NCBI RefSeq assembly: GCF_002806945.1
Contig: NZ_NIHC01000011.1
Span: 1-60,171, forward strand
Reading direction: 5' to 3'
DNA from: Marinobacter salexigens
Lineage (GTDB): Bacteria; Pseudomonadota; Gammaproteobacteria; Pseudomonadales; Oleiphilaceae
DNA length: 60,171 nucleotides
The notes under the pieces were generated by a model. It had not been told where the DNA came from, made no database searches, and saw only the letters and a program-made list of their open reading frames with translations. Positions 1 to 10,361 of the stretch are shown here, piece by piece. Made by a program: the position numbers and the translations under genes. The number at the start of each line of letters is the position of its first letter. Positions within the stretch are counted from its first letter, which is position 1.

Positions 1-101
1 GCTCGACGCCTGATAGCAAGCTATCATCGTTTCCGCTCGACTTGCATGTGTTAAGCCTGCCGCCAGCGTTCAATCTGAGCCATGATCAAACTCTTCAGTT
101 T
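1..101 (-). rRNA. rrs: 16S rRNA, 5' end only (cut by window edge)
   Basis: On the minus strand the sequence reads the universal 16S start, AGAGTTTGATCATGGCTCAG, followed by the conserved AACGCTGGCGGCAGGC stretch and the first variable hairpin (GATAGCTTGCTATC). The mature 5' end is placed at about 101 by analogy with E. coli. The rest of the gene and the operon lie to the left of the window. Transcription runs leftwards from the tandem promoters at 270-297 and 402-429. Confidence 0.97.
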
Positions 102-227
102 AAATCATACAAGAATCCGTAGATTCTTAATTCTTGCTCAAGACAAAACTCAATTTCGACGAGTCGCTGTCTTGGTATTTCTTGTCGAAATACTCCAGCC
201 AGCGCCCACACGAATTACTTGGTCAAT

Positions 228-240
228 TTGTTAAAGAGCG
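228..240 (-). promoter_or_regulatory. boxA antitermination site of the rRNA leader
   Basis: The minus strand reads CGCTCTTTAACAA, matching the bacterial rRNA boxA core (TGCTCTTTAACA), followed by AATTGACCAAG as in many gammaproteobacterial leaders. NusB, which binds boxA RNA with S10, is encoded in this window at 42034-42510. Confidence 0.9.
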
Positions 241-269
241 TTTGAGCCGTTGCTCAATCAAGGTGGCGT

Positions 270-297
270 ATTCTACATCGTCTCGCCGCCTTGTCAA
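270..297 (-). promoter_or_regulatory. rRNA promoter P2
   Basis: Minus strand -35 TTGACA (292-297), 16-base spacer and -10 TAGAAT (270-275). An AT-rich tract upstream (about 300-330) resembles an UP element. The 16-base spacer is the same as in the upstream promoter at 402-429, which is typical for rRNA promoters. Confidence 0.85.
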
Positions 298-401
298 CCG
301 TTTAATTAAAGAATTTTCGAACTCGTTTTCTTTAATACTTTCAAACAGTTGCCCTTCTCAGATCACCCGCCTCAGCGGTGTGTCCCTCGAAGGAGATGCG
401 C

Positions 402-429
402 ATTCTACAGACGCACAGGAATCTGTCAA
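402..429 (-). promoter_or_regulatory. rRNA promoter P1
   Basis: Minus strand -35 TTGACA (424-429), 16-base spacer and -10 TAGAAT (402-407), followed by the GC-rich discriminator GCGCATCTCC. The region upstream of the -35 box (about 431-450) is AT-rich with short A and T tracts, as in an UP element. Confidence 0.85.
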
Positions 430-537
430 CGGCCATTTTCAATTTAATCTGAATAACTTCGGTTTCCACCTATAAGATTGCCCAAACAAGCAGAAAACCG
501 ATCAATTTCCGAACAATTCTTACTCTAAACCCGAGAT

Positions 538-1395
538 TTACTTACCAGCCTGGTTTGCCCGGCGCGGCTTTCGACGAAATAGTGCACGGACTGGCCCTGA
601 TAGCGCATAGACCAAGAAACCGGTAAACAGCACTGTCGCCGGATCAAGCGCAATCACCACAAGGATCAGAACCACAAGCAATATAGCAGCGAAAGGCACA
701 CGACCACGAAGATCAAGATCCTTGAAGCTATTGTACAGCACATTACTGACCATCAGCACACCGGTACCGCCCACTACCACTATAGTCAGGAAGGTTAGCC
801 ACACTGCTGGCTCGTAGGTGTGAAAGCACCACACCAGGCCCGCAACACAGGCCGCCGCCGCAGGGCTAGGCAGACCAACAAAATACTTCTTGTCTACCGA
901 GCCAATTTGAGTGTTGAAGCGTGCAAGGCGCAAAGCAGTACCAGCAACGTAGATGAAGGTAATCGCCCAGCCAATTTTGTCCAACCCATTCAACGCCCAG
1001 AAGAAAGCAACGAACCCTGGCGCTACGCCAAAGGCGACCATGTCTGCCAGACTGTCATACTCTTCACCAAACTTGCTTTGAGTGTTGGTCATACGGGCAA
1101 CGCGACCATCAAGCCCATCCAGTATCATGGATATAAAGATGGCTATGGCTGCATTATCAAACACGCCGCCAGCCGCAGAAACAATGGCGTAAAAGCCTGA
1201 GAACAGCGAGGCCGTTGTGAGTGCGTTAGGAAGAAGGTATATCCCCTTCTTGCGCACTGGGGCACCTTCGATGAATTCTTCTTCTACAACCTCTCCAGGC
1301 TCGACATCACACTCACTATCTGATCCGGCAGAGTTCTCTGGAGCGCCGCTCACAGATTCCAGTTCAGTATCTTTTCTTTCTTCAGTCATTCCCAC
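538..1395 (-). CDS. pssA: CDP-diacylglycerol--serine O-phosphatidyltransferase
   Basis: Integral membrane enzyme that transfers a phosphatidyl group from CDP-diacylglycerol to serine, the first committed step to phosphatidylethanolamine. The 285-residue protein has the CDP-alcohol phosphotransferase signature at residues 93-118 (D93-G94, A100-R101, G110, D114, D118). Several hydrophobic segments fill residues 52-270. This is the small membrane type found in Bacillus and Pseudomonas, not the phospholipase D-like E. coli enzyme. About 45 N-terminal residues are acidic and probably cytoplasmic. The start could instead be Met3. It follows ilvC behind a terminator (1429-1458), so it probably has its own promoter; TATACT near 1420-1425 is a possible -10 box. 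The ilvI-ilvH-ilvC-pssA-rRNA order is the same as in P. aeruginosa. Confidence 0.95.
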   Translation of the reverse strand: MGMTEERKDTELESVSGAPENSAGSDSECDVEPGEVVEEEFIEGAPVRKKGIYLLPNALTTASLFSGFYAIVSAAGGVFDNAAIAIFISMILDGLDGRVARMTNTQSKFGEEYDSLADMVAFGVAPGFVAFFWALNGLDKIGWAITFIYVAGTALRLARFNTQIGSVDKKYFVGLPSPAAAACVAGLVWCFHTYEPAVWLTFLTIVVVGGTGVLMVSNVLYNSFKDLDLRGRVPFAAILLVVLILVVIALDPATVLFTGFLVYALSGPVRALFRRKPRRANQAGK

Positions 1396-1428
1396 TACTC
1401 CGGAAAGTATTTGGGCGGAGTATATACG

Positions 1429-1458
1429 AAAAACGCGGCCACTCGGGCCGCGTTTTAT
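1429..1458 (-). terminator. Terminator after ilvC
   Basis: Perfect 11-base stem AAAACGCGGCC / GGCCGCGTTTT with a 5-base loop. On the minus strand it ends in a T run and lies about 20 bases past the ilvC stop. The stem's A/T ends make it partly symmetric. Confidence 0.85.
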
Positions 1459-1478
1459 TAAACCAAGCGAAATTATGC

Positions 1479-2504
<1,026 letters not shown>

Positions 2505-2562
2505 CTATTATTTGTGATGGCCGTATCTGTTGGCCAATGCGTTCGTTAAATACCAAAATCGT

Positions 2563-3054
2563 TTAAAGACTTAAAACCTTCTCGCCCCTGGCGATTCCGG
2601 AAATGCCCGAGCGCACCACTTCGAGCACTCCTGACGTTCCGATCGCCTGAACAAAACCATCCAGCTTATCGCTGGCGCCTGCCAACTGGACTGTGTAAAC
2701 CGAGCTGGTAACGTCAACAATCTGGCCCCGAAAAATATCAACAGTGCGCTTGATTTCCGCACGCTGGGAGCCGGTTGCTTTCAGCTTGATCAGCATCAAC
2801 TCCCGCTCGATATGGGGCCCCTCCGTAAGATCCACCAACTTTACCACTTCAACCAACTTGTTCAGCTGTTTGGTAATTTGCTCAATAACCCGGTCCGGAC
2901 CAGTTGTTGTTACCGTCAGGCGCGACAGTGTCTCGTCCTCGGTAGGGGCAACAGTGAGGGTCTCAATGTTGTAGTTGCGCTGCGAAAACAAACCTACCAC
3001 TCGGGACAATGCTCCCGGCTCGTTCTCCAACAACACAGAAATGATTCGCCGCAT
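2563..3054 (-). CDS. ilvH: Acetolactate synthase 3, small regulatory subunit
   Basis: Regulatory subunit of the acetohydroxyacid synthase made with IlvI. It stimulates the catalytic subunit and gives valine feedback inhibition. The protein begins MRRIISVLLENEPGALSRV, with an N-terminal ACT domain (about residues 4-75) and a C-terminal ACT-like domain, 163 residues in all. The frame is open further upstream, but the ATG at 3054 is chosen because it gives the conserved family start, lies two bases after the ilvI stop, and follows GGAGAGGG. That Shine-Dalgarno sequence is inside the last ilvI codons, so the two genes are probably translationally coupled. Confidence 0.95.
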   Translation of the reverse strand: MRRIISVLLENEPGALSRVVGLFSQRNYNIETLTVAPTEDETLSRLTVTTTGPDRVIEQITKQLNKLVEVVKLVDLTEGPHIERELMLIKLKATGSQRAEIKRTVDIFRGQIVDVTSSVYTVQLAGASDKLDGFVQAIGTSGVLEVVRSGISGIARGEKVLSL

Positions 3055-3056
3055 GA

Positions 3057-4775
3057 TCACACCCTCTCCGTCTTGCTGAGCCACATATCTTTCATGCAGC
3101 CACGGGCTACTTGCATCGGATATACGTGCTCAAAGCGGTCAACCTGGATATCCACAAAAACCAACCTGTCTTTCATGGCCAGAGCTTCCTTGAGCTTAGG
3201 TTCCAGATCTTCTTTTCTGTCAATCCGGATACCGACGTGACCATAGGCTTCAGCCAGCTTTATAAAATCAGGCAGCGATTCCATGTAGGAATGGGAGTGT
3301 CGGGACTCATAGTTCATATCCTGCCACTGCTTCACCATACCTAGCGCCTGATTATTCAGGTTGATGATCTTTACCGGTAGCTTGTACTGGTTACAGGTCG
3401 ACAGTTCCTGAATATTCATCTGGATACTGCCCTCGCCGGTAATGCAGAGCACCTCGTCATCCGGATGGGTAAGCGCAATGCCCATAGCTGCAGGCAAACC
3501 GAAGCCCATGGTGCCAAGGCCACCAGAGTTGATCCAGCGATTAGGCTTATCAAACTTGTAGTACTGGGCTGCAAACATCTGGTGCTGCCCAACATCGGAG
3601 GTCACAAAGGCATCACCGTTGGTAAGGCGATGCAGCATCTCAACCACTTCCTGAGGCTTAATCACATCCGGGCTGGTTTCGTAACGCATACCATGGAAAG
3701 CACGCCATTCTTCGATCTGCTTCCACCAGGATGCCAACGCCTCGGCATCCGGCTCCTTCTTGCTGTCTTTTACCAGCGCAAGCATTTCCTTGAGAACCGC
3801 ATCAACCGGCCCGACGATGGGTACATCGGCATCGATGGTTTTGGAAATGGATGCAGGGTCGATATCAATATGGATGATACGCGCGCCAGGGCAGAACTTT
3901 TCCGTTGCGTTGGTTACACGGTCATCAAATCGCGCACCGACTGCAAGAATAAGATCTGAGTGGTGCATTGCCATGTTAGCTTCGTAGGTTCCGTGCATGC
4001 CAAGCCAGCCAAGGTGCTGCTTATCGCTTGCAGGATAGCAACCAATACCCATCAGAGTATTGGTAATCGGATAACCCAACTTGCGCACCAACTCAGTCAG
4101 TTGGCTGGAGGCCTTGCCCAAAATAACACCGCCACCAGCATAGATAACGGGGCGACGCGCAGCCAGCATCATATCGACGGCTTTCTTGATCTGGCCAGCA
4201 TGGCCACGAATAGCCGGGTTGTAGGAGCGCAGCTTTACCTTTTTCGGATAAGCGTATTCGAAGCGCTCATTGGGTGCGGTCATATCTTTGGGAATATCCA
4301 CAACAACAGGCCCGGGGCGACCGGTCGAGGCAATGTAATACGCCTTGCGAATAATTTCCGGAATCTCTGAGGGATGTCGCACACTGAGGTTGTGCTTAAC
4401 AACCGGCCGGGAAACACCCATCATGTCGGTTTCCTGGAAGGCATCTTCGCCAATCAGGGTAGACGCAACTTGCCCACACAGAACCACCATGGGAATGGAG
4501 TCCATAAATGCAGTTGCAATACCAGTGATGGTGTTGGTGGCTCCAGGGCCTGAGGTCACAAGCACCGTTCCAGGCATGCCTGTAGCGCGCGCATAGCCAT
4601 CAGCCATGTGCACCGCTGCTTGCTCGTGCCTTACCAGAATATGTTTGACTTCATCCTGCCTGAACAGCGCATCATAAATATGAAGGGCTGCACCACCCGG
4701 ATAGCCATAGATGTACTCGATCCCCTGATCCTGCAAAGAGCGGATCAGCATATCGGCACCAGACAATAACTCCAC
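3057..4775 (-). CDS. ilvI: Acetolactate synthase 3, catalytic subunit
   Basis: Thiamine diphosphate and FAD enzyme that condenses two pyruvates, or pyruvate and 2-oxobutyrate, as the first common step of branched-chain amino acid synthesis. It has 572 residues, the usual length. Catalytic Glu51 is in [15 protein letters not shown]. The ThDP-binding motif near residue 446 reads GEGS...NLNN, with Glu where many enzymes have Asp (GDG); I believe this is common in pseudomonads. The start is a GTG at 4775, preceded by GAAGAGGG. It heads ilvIHC and is preceded by a leader of about 290 bases (4776-5064) that can fold into several hairpins. Confidence 0.96.
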   Translation of the reverse strand: MELLSGADMLIRSLQDQGIEYIYGYPGGAALHIYDALFRQDEVKHILVRHEQAAVHMADGYARATGMPGTVLVTSGPGATNTITGIATAFMDSIPMVVLCGQVASTLIGEDAFQETDMMGVSRPVVKHNLSVRHPSEIPEIIRKAYYIASTGRPGPVVVDIPKDMTAPNERFEYAYPKKVKLRSYNPAIRGHAGQIKKAVDMMLAARRPVIYAGGGVILGKASSQLTELVRKLGYPITNTLMGIGCYPASDKQHLGWLGMHGTYEANMAMHHSDLILAVGARFDDRVTNATEKFCPGARIIHIDIDPASISKTIDADVPIVGPVDAVLKEMLALVKDSKKEPDAEALASWWKQIEEWRAFHGMRYETSPDVIKPQEVVEMLHRLTNGDAFVTSDVGQHQMFAAQYYKFDKPNRWINSGGLGTMGFGLPAAMGIALTHPDDEVLCITGEGSIQMNIQELSTCNQYKLPVKIINLNNQALGMVKQWQDMNYESRHSHSYMESLPDFIKLAEAYGHVGIRIDRKEDLEPKLKEALAMKDRLVFVDIQVDRFEHVYPMQVARGCMKDMWLSKTERV

Positions 4776-5063
4776 GATTTTCTACCCTCTTCTACGAGTG
4801 AATGAGCCGGGCACACGCCCGGTTGCCTGGATTCACGGTTTACCAGCTTCTTGTGAAAGCGGAACCGGCTGCTCCACACCTTGTTAAGAGGTTATCTCCT
4901 GGCCAGCCGCCCTCCTGAGGGTTGCGGAGAACGGCCAATCGACGGGTTGCTCGCAAGCAACAACCATTCCGCGACAAATACGCGGCACGCTCAGTGTGGT
5001 AAATAACGGGGGATACTTGCACGGGGTTGCCTGCCGTTAGCCCCAGTCTTCAGGCAATGCGTA
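4776..5063 (-). promoter_or_regulatory. Long structured leader of ilvI
   Basis: About 290 bases lie between the probable promoter and ilvI. Visible hairpins on the minus strand are GTTGCT-TGCG-AGCAAC (about 4949-4964), CCCTC-AG-GAGGG (about 4910-4921), and, just before the ilvI ribosome site, a nested hairpin at 4798-4836 with outer arms GTGAAT/ATTCAC and inner arms CCGGGC/GCCCGG. A short frame at 4884-4967 would encode 27 residues starting Met-Val-Val, but it has no good ribosome site and no run of Ile, Val or Leu codons. A known riboswitch class is not recognised. Confidence 0.5.
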
Positions 5064-5091
5064 ATTCTGACAGCGCTAAACTCCCTGTCAA
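5064..5091 (-). promoter_or_regulatory. Probable ilvI promoter
   Basis: Minus strand -35 TTGACA (5086-5091), 16-base spacer and -10 CAGAAT (5064-5069, four of six matches). It is the best sigma-70 match upstream of ilvI and implies a leader of about 290 bases. Confidence 0.55.
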
Positions 5092-5236
5092 TAGCCAGGG
5101 TTGTATTCTGTCCCCATACTGATAGATGCTCTGCGATAATTATCTGAAATACAGGTTCGGAGATTTGAACCAGGCGCAAGAAAAATCCTCGCGCAGCTGG
5201 CATGATATGCGAACGCTAAACCAAACGAGTAGAACC

Positions 5237-5704
5237 ATGAACAAACAAACCCTGATGCTGTCACTACTAATCGCCTTGGCACCCAGCATGGCCATGAGCG
5301 CCTCGGTGTATAAATGGACGGACGAAAATGGCGTAACTCATTTTGGCGACCGGCAACCTGTGGGCACCAACTCTGAGTCAATCAATGTTCGCTCAGGCAC
5401 GTCATCCGGAGCTGGCAATAGCCGCCCCAGCCCTCAACAGCGCTTGGGCGAACTACAAGAGCAGCAGCAACAAAAGGCCGCCCGCGAAAATGAAACCGCG
5501 GTTGAGGCAGCTCGACGCAAACAGCGGGAGGCTAACTGCGAAACCGCCCGCTCAAACCTTAAGGTCATTGAAAGCAACGCGCGCATTCGCGTCGAGGAGA
5601 ACGGCGAACAACGCTACCTGACGCCTGAAGAAATCGCTGAACAGAAAATGAAGTTTGAAGAGGTTGCCTCTGAAAACTGCGGCCCTGAAGAGGCCCAGCA
5701 ATAG
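5237..5704 (+). CDS. DUF4124 domain protein, exported
   Basis: A 155-residue protein of unknown function. Residues 1-22 look like a Sec signal peptide (Lys3, hydrophobic core, cleavage near AMSA). A DUF4124 domain follows, with the family signature YKWTDENGVTHFGDRQP at residues 25-41. The rest is rich in Gln, Glu and Arg and probably forms a coiled coil (residues 70-110), with two cysteines (in EANCETA and ENCGPE) that might pair in the periplasm. The frame is open further upstream, but the ATG at 5237 is chosen because it begins the signal peptide. It stands alone, divergent from ilvI, and ends at a strong terminator shared with clpB. No function can be assigned. Confidence 0.85.
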   Translation: MNKQTLMLSLLIALAPSMAMSASVYKWTDENGVTHFGDRQPVGTNSESINVRSGTSSGAGNSRPSPQQRLGELQEQQQQKAARENETAVEAARRKQREANCETARSNLKVIESNARIRVEENGEQRYLTPEEIAEQKMKFEEVASENCGPEEAQQ

Positions 5705-5734
5705 GCCTTTGAGCCGAAACAAGTCTTTAGCAAA

Positions 5735-5772
5735 CAAAAAACGGGCAGAATGAGAATTCTGCCCGTTTTTTT
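5735..5772. terminator. Bidirectional terminator between DUF4124 gene and clpB
   Basis: A 10-base-plus stem, ACGGGCAGAAT / ATTCTGCCCGT, with a GAGA-type loop, flanked by A6 on the left and T7 on the right. It lies between two convergent genes and should work in both directions. Confidence 0.92.
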
Positions 5773-5783
5773 CTGACGCTTGT

Positions 5784-8360
5784 TTAAGCCTTTTCAAACA
5801 CCAGCTTACTTCCTTCCGTAGTAGCAAGAATGGTGTCATCAGAGACAAAATCACCCTGCAACAACCTCTGAGCCAGGGGGTTTTCGATCATCCTCTGAAT
5901 GGCCCGTTTAAGCGGGCGGGCACCGTATACGGGGTCGTATCCAACTTCCGCAAGTAAATCCAGGGCCGCTTCGTCCAGCTCCAGCTTCACACCCTGCTCC
6001 TGCAGGCGCCTGTTAAGAATCTCGACCTGTATTTTGGCGATACCATGTATCTGATCTCCCGCCAGCGGGTGAAACACAACCACTTCATCCACACGGTTAA
6101 TAAATTCAGGGCGGAAGTGGGTCCCCACTTCTTCCATGACCGCAGCCTTCATGGCTTCGTAATTCTCAGCGCCGGCTTTTTGCTGAATAATGTCCGAGCC
6201 CAGGTTAGAAGTCATGACAATAACCGTATTGCTGAAGTCCACCGTTCGACCCTGCCCATCAGTAAGGCGACCATCGTCAAGAACCTGGAGCAGTATGTTG
6301 AACACATCCGGGTGTGCTTTCTCAACTTCATCCAACAACAGTACGGAATAGGGGCGACGACGAACGGCTTCAGTAAGGTAACCGCCCTCTTCATAACCCA
6401 CGTACCCGGGAGGAGCACCGATCAGCCGGGCAACAGAATGCTTCTCCATAAACTCCGACATATCGATCCGCACCATGGCGTCGTCAGTATCAAAGAGGAA
6501 TGACGCAAGCGCCTTACTCAGTTCCGTTTTACCCACTCCCGTCGGGCCAAGGAACAAGAAGGAACCATTAGGTCGCTGCGGATCTGCCAAGCCAGCCCGT
6601 GAGCGGCGCACCGCATTCGATACCGCCTCAACAGCCTCACTCTGACCAATCACCCGCTTGTGCAGGGCCTCTTCCATGCGCATCAGTTTATCGCGCTCAC
6701 CTTCCAACATTCTGGATACAGGAATCCCTGTCCATTTCGAGACAACCTCTGCAATCTCCTCGTCGGTGACGCGATTGCGCAGAAGCTTCATCTCCATCAT
6801 TTCAGCCTGGCTTGCCATATCGAGCTGGCGCTCCAACTCTGGAATGCGGCCATACTGCAACTCGGACATCTTGCCCAGGTCACCAGCACGTCGGGCAGTT
6901 TCCAGATCAATGCGCGCCTGCTCCAGCTCGCTCTTTATTTTCTGGGAGCCATGCAAAGCGGCTTTTTCGGTATTCCAGATTTCCTCCAGATCTGCGTACT
7001 CTCGCTCCACATCGCTAATAACACCTGAGAGCTCTTCAAGTCGCTTTTTGGAGGCCGCATCGGTCTCATTTTTCAGAGCCTCCCTTTCAATTTTAAGCTG
7101 GATCAAGCGGCGCTCAAGACGGTCCAGAGGTTCTGGCTTGGAGTCCATTTCCATGCGAATCTGGCTGGCAGCTTCATCAATCAGGTCAATGGCCTTATCC
7201 GGCAACTGCCTGTCAGTGATGTAACGCTGGGACAGCTTGGCTGCAGCAATAATCGCTCCATCTGTCACCTCCACACCGTGGTGCACTTCGTAACGTTCTT
7301 TCAAGCCACGAAGGATTGCGATGGTGTCCTCTTCGTTCGGCTCTGTTACCAGAACCTTCTGGAAACGCCGCTCCAAAGCGGCATCCTTCTCGATGTTTTC
7401 ACGGTACTCATTCAGTGTGGTGGCGCCGACGCAGTGCAACTCGCCACGCGCCAAGGCTGGCTTGAGCATATTGCCCGCATCCATAGAGCCCTCAGCTTTA
7501 CCTGCTCCCACCACCGTATGTATTTCGTCAATGAACAGAATAATCTGGCCTTCCTGCTTGGCAAGCTCATTCAGCACTGCTTTCAATCGCTCTTCGAACT
7601 CGCCACGGAACTTGGCGCCGGCTATCAGTGAGCCCATATCCAGAGACAGTACCCGCTTGTTTTTAAGGCCCTCTGGAACCTCGCCATTAACGATCCGCTG
7701 CGCCAGGCCTTCAGCAATGGCCGTTTTACCTACGCCGGGCTCCCCAATGAGAACAGGGTTGTTTTTGCGACGACGCTGAAGCACCTGAATGGTGCGCCGT
7801 ATTTCGTCATCACGGCCAATCACTGGGTCAAGCTTCCCGGCTTCTGCCCGCTCGGTCAGATCAATTGTATATTTGGAAAGTGCCTGCCGGCTTTCCTCTG
7901 CACCTGCATCATCCACAGTTTCACCACCTCGAACGGCATTAATGGCATTATCCAGCGCGGCTTTATCCACACCTTGTTCACGTAAAACACGACCAAGCGT
8001 GCCTCGATCTTCCAGTGCAGCCAAAAGCATCAACTCACTGGAAATAAACTGATCTTTACGCTCTTGCGCCAATTTATCGGCAATGTTGAACAGGCGCCCC
8101 ATATCGTTCGACATGGACACATCGCCTGCGCTGCCACGCACTTCCGGCAGGTTTTCAATTTCCTGCGCCACGGCCTGGCGCACACGCCCAGGCTCAGCAC
8201 CCGCTTGCTTGAGCAGCGGGGTAATAGAATTACCTTGCTGATCCAGCATGGCCTGCATCAGGTGCAGAGGTTCAATAAAATTGTGATCTTTGCCGACGGC
8301 AAGAGATTGCGCGTCAGCCAGTGCAGATTGCAAAAGACTGGTGAGCTTGTCGATTCTCAT
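5784..8360 (-). CDS. clpB: ATP-dependent disaggregase ClpB (Hsp104 family)
   Basis: Hexameric AAA+ chaperone that, with DnaK, pulls polypeptides out of aggregates after heat stress. At 858 residues it is full length. Order: N-terminal Clp repeat domain (1-145), first nucleotide-binding domain with Walker A GEPGVGKT (206-213) and Walker [13 protein letters not shown], the coiled-coil M domain (about 410-525), and second nucleotide-binding domain with Walker [10 protein letters not shown] near residue 605. It lacks the ClpP-binding loop of ClpA and ClpX as far as I can see. It starts at the ATG at 8360. A sigma-32 type promoter lies at 8430-8457, so it is probably induced by heat. It follows pgeF on the same strand. 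Confidence 0.97.
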   Translation of the reverse strand: MRIDKLTSLLQSALADAQSLAVGKDHNFIEPLHLMQAMLDQQGNSITPLLKQAGAEPGRVRQAVAQEIENLPEVRGSAGDVSMSNDMGRLFNIADKLAQERKDQFISSELMLLAALEDRGTLGRVLREQGVDKAALDNAINAVRGGETVDDAGAEESRQALSKYTIDLTERAEAGKLDPVIGRDDEIRRTIQVLQRRRKNNPVLIGEPGVGKTAIAEGLAQRIVNGEVPEGLKNKRVLSLDMGSLIAGAKFRGEFEERLKAVLNELAKQEGQIILFIDEIHTVVGAGKAEGSMDAGNMLKPALARGELHCVGATTLNEYRENIEKDAALERRFQKVLVTEPNEEDTIAILRGLKERYEVHHGVEVTDGAIIAAAKLSQRYITDRQLPDKAIDLIDEAASQIRMEMDSKPEPLDRLERRLIQLKIEREALKNETDAASKKRLEELSGVISDVEREYADLEEIWNTEKAALHGSQKIKSELEQARIDLETARRAGDLGKMSELQYGRIPELERQLDMASQAEMMEMKLLRNRVTDEEIAEVVSKWTGIPVSRMLEGERDKLMRMEEALHKRVIGQSEAVEAVSNAVRRSRAGLADPQRPNGSFLFLGPTGVGKTELSKALASFLFDTDDAMVRIDMSEFMEKHSVARLIGAPPGYVGYEEGGYLTEAVRRRPYSVLLLDEVEKAHPDVFNILLQVLDDGRLTDGQGRTVDFSNTVIVMTSNLGSDIIQQKAGAENYEAMKAAVMEEVGTHFRPEFINRVDEVVVFHPLAGDQIHGIAKIQVEILNRRLQEQGVKLELDEAALDLLAEVGYDPVYGARPLKRAIQRMIENPLAQRLLQGDFVSDDTILATTEGSKLVFEKA

Positions 8361-8429
8361 GAATTCGTTTCCCCGATTCGTTCAGCGAATGCGATCAGTA
8401 ATTGCACATTCGGTTTACATTGAGAATTA

Positions 8430-8457
8430 ATGTAGGGGCAATCGAAGGAAGTTCAAG
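8430..8457 (-). promoter_or_regulatory. Sigma-32 (heat shock) type promoter of clpB
   Basis: Minus strand -35 CTTGAAC (8451-8457), a 12-base spacer and -10 CCCCTACAT (8430-8438). The RpoH consensus is CTTGAAA, 12-14 bases, CCCCATNT. It gives clpB a leader of about 65 bases and separates it from pgeF. Confidence 0.75.
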
Positions 8458-8494
8458 GTCATCACGAGCAGAACCGTCAGAAAGTTGACGGAGC

Positions 8495-9262
8495 TCAGAT
8501 TTTCCAGATAACGGTCGCCATGCGACCGGTCTTGCCATCACGGCGATAGGAAAAAAATCTCTGGCTATCAGTAACGGTACAAAAACCGCCACCATAAATC
8601 TGATGGATGCCTTGCCCCTGAAGGCGCAGCCGAGCAAGCAAGTAGATATCAGCAATATAATGCCCCTCACGAGCCCCCACGGAACTGAACGCGTCTTTGG
8701 TCTCTGGATGATGGGCCACAAAAGCGGCTTTTACTTCCGGGCCAACCTCAAATACCTGCGAACCAATCGCCGGCCCCAACCATGCCATCAAGGTATTTCC
8801 GGGCAAACCCATATCAGCCACCAGCCTCTCCAGCACACCCCCACACAGGCTGCGCCACCCGGCATGAGCGGCCGCCACCGTCGTTCCGCTCTGGTCCGTT
8901 AGAATCACTGGCAAACAGTCTGCAGTGAGAATAGTGCAAGCCCTCCCGGTAGCACGGGTAAAGCTTGCATCCGCATCAGGAACCTTAGCGCTCTCCCCTG
9001 CTGACAAGTGAGCTACCTTAGTACCATGAACCTGATTCAGCCAACCAAACGCCTCCGCCGGGAGGCCACAAGCATGGGCGAGCCTTCGGCGATTTTCCCG
9101 CACACGTGCCGGATCATCACCCACATGCCCTCCAAGATTCATGCTGGCCCAAGGGTGCTGACTTATGCCCCCCAGCCGGGTAGTACACACCGCACGGACA
9201 TTGGGGGGAGCAGGCCAGTCGGGAGAGATCAGCGATAGCCCTGAAGTCATATCAGAACTCAT
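8495..9262 (-). CDS. pgeF: Peptidoglycan editing factor PgeF (YfiH, laccase-domain family)
   Basis: Member of the YfiH/DUF152 family, often labelled polyphenol oxidase or laccase. In E. coli it removes peptidoglycan precursors that carry L-Ser in place of L-Ala. The 255-residue protein keeps the metal-binding triad: His79 in NQVHGTKV, Cys116 in TADCLPV and His133 in AAHAGWR. The ATG at 9262 is chosen over an upstream start because GGAG lies just before it. This gives an 11-base overlap with the end of rluD and implies coupling. The bamD-rluD-pgeF-clpB order matches P. aeruginosa. Confidence 0.92.
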   Translation of the reverse strand: MSSDMTSGLSLISPDWPAPPNVRAVCTTRLGGISQHPWASMNLGGHVGDDPARVRENRRRLAHACGLPAEAFGWLNQVHGTKVAHLSAGESAKVPDADASFTRATGRACTILTADCLPVILTDQSGTTVAAAHAGWRSLCGGVLERLVADMGLPGNTLMAWLGPAIGSQVFEVGPEVKAAFVAHHPETKDAFSSVGAREGHYIADIYLLARLRLQGQGIHQIYGGGFCTVTDSQRFFSYRRDGKTGRMATVIWKI

Positions 9263-10229
9263 CACTCTCCAGATCCTGAACATGCTTGCGCAACGCCGCT
9301 AACAGGCCCATGAAATCCTCTGGCAAAGGCACCTCCCAAGTCAGAATCTCTCCGGTTTCCGGATGCTCCAGCGTAAGCTGACGTGCATGCAGGGCTTGGC
9401 GATGAAAGGCCGAGAGCACCTGGCGCAACTCCTCCGTTGTACCTTTCGGCAGTCGCAAACGCCCCCCGTAAAGCGGATCACCCACCAGCGGATGCTTCAC
9501 ATGAGCCATGTGCACACGAATCTGATGCGTGCGACCACTTTCAAGCTTGCAACGCACATGGGTATGCGCGGCAAAGCGCTCAATCAGACGGTAGTGGGTT
9601 ACCGCGGGCTTGCCGCTCTTAACCACACCCATTTTCTTTCGATCCTGGGGATGGCGGCCAATAGGCGCATCCACTGTGGCACCACCGGTAAGGGTGCCTA
9701 CCACAACAGCCTCGTATTCCCGACCCATACTGCGGGTTTGCAGCTGATCAACCAACGATGTGTGGGCGATCAAGCTGCGAGCAACAACCATAATACCGGA
9801 GGTGTCTTTATCGAGACGGTGTACGATTCCGGCCCTGGGCAGATTTTCCACCTCGGGTGCATAGTTCAGCAGGGCATTCACCAGAGTACCATCTGCGTGT
9901 CCGGCTGCAGGATGAACTACCAAACCAGCAGGCTTGTTGATCACCAGCAAGTGCTCGTCTTCATAGACAATATCCAGACTGATTGCTTCAGCCTGCCAGG
10001 TCACCTGGGCTTCAGGCTCGGCATCCAGCTCAACCCGATCACCAAGCATCACCTTGTCTTTGGGCCTGCGAACCTCGCCATTTACCGTTAATGCGCCGCT
10101 ACGAATCCAGGATTGCAATCGCGAACGTGAGTGCTCCGGCATGAGTTCCGCTACCGCCTGATCAAGGCGCCGATCACTCAGCGCAGGCGGCACATCAAAA
10201 TTGGCAGTTATTCGATTTTCAGATGACAT
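9252..10229 (-). CDS. rluD: 23S rRNA pseudouridine(1911/1915/1917) synthase
   Basis: Makes three pseudouridines in helix 69 of 23S rRNA, important for ribosome assembly. It has 325 residues. An S4 RNA-binding domain spans about residues 18-80, and the RluA-family catalytic domain follows with Asp140 in GIVHRLDKDTSG, the expected active-site motif. The frame is open upstream, but the ATG at 10229 (MSSENRITANFD) is preferred: it follows a GGGGGC purine stretch, and the upstream residues do not resemble the family. It is divergent from bamD, as is usual in gammaproteobacteria. Confidence 0.95.
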   Translation of the reverse strand: MSSENRITANFDVPPALSDRRLDQAVAELMPEHSRSRLQSWIRSGALTVNGEVRRPKDKVMLGDRVELDAEPEAQVTWQAEAISLDIVYEDEHLLVINKPAGLVVHPAAGHADGTLVNALLNYAPEVENLPRAGIVHRLDKDTSGIMVVARSLIAHTSLVDQLQTRSMGREYEAVVVGTLTGGATVDAPIGRHPQDRKKMGVVKSGKPAVTHYRLIERFAAHTHVRCKLESGRTHQIRVHMAHVKHPLVGDPLYGGRLRLPKGTTEELRQVLSAFHRQALHARQLTLEHPETGEILTWEVPLPEDFMGLLAALRKHVQDLESDEF

Positions 10230-10294
10230 TAAGCCCCCAGGGCCTGTAAGTGTTACGTTTCGGTCAGAATAATTGATACAAAGGGTATGCGCAC

Positions 10295-10323
10295 TGCACA
10301 TAAGGCGCGTTCCCAGCTACAAT
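10295..10323 (+). promoter_or_regulatory. Probable bamD promoter
   Basis: -35 TGCACA (10295-10300), 17-base spacer and -10 TACAAT (10318-10323), each with four or five of six consensus bases. It lies 39 bases upstream of the bamD start. Confidence 0.55.
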
Positions 10324-10361
10324 ACTGCCTCGAATTTATCGACATTATACGGGATTCCGGC

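Larger units (their letters stand above)
102..537 (-). promoter_or_regulatory. rRNA operon leader and promoter region
   Basis: This 436-base stretch holds no credible gene. On the minus strand it carries two near-identical strong promoters, AT-rich tracts upstream of each -35 box that look like UP elements, GC-rich bases just after each -10 box as expected for stringent control, and a boxA antitermination site. No clear terminator is seen after the pssA stop at 538, so readthrough from pssA into the leader is possible. An open frame on the plus strand across 134-475 is rejected because it overlaps all these signals. Confidence 0.85.

Noticed and set aside
134..475. Open frame of 113 codons on the plus strand
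   Set aside because: It lies entirely over the rRNA leader and both rRNA promoters, has no ribosome site and resembles no protein.
3057..4775. ilvI as an inactive synthase because of GEG in place of GDG in the ThDP motif
   Set aside because: All other residues are intact, it is paired with ilvH, and I recall the same variant in other pseudomonad-type IlvI proteins.
4840..5022. Possible 60-residue leader peptide before ilvI
   Set aside because: Starts with GTG, has no ribosome site, no run of Ile, Val or Leu codons, and many Arg and Gly residues. Not a classic attenuation peptide.
6658..7224. Long plus-strand frames over clpB, pilY1, gltB, glyA and ileS
   Set aside because: All are antisense to strongly recognised genes, have low-complexity or Ser/Arg/His-rich translations and no ribosome sites.
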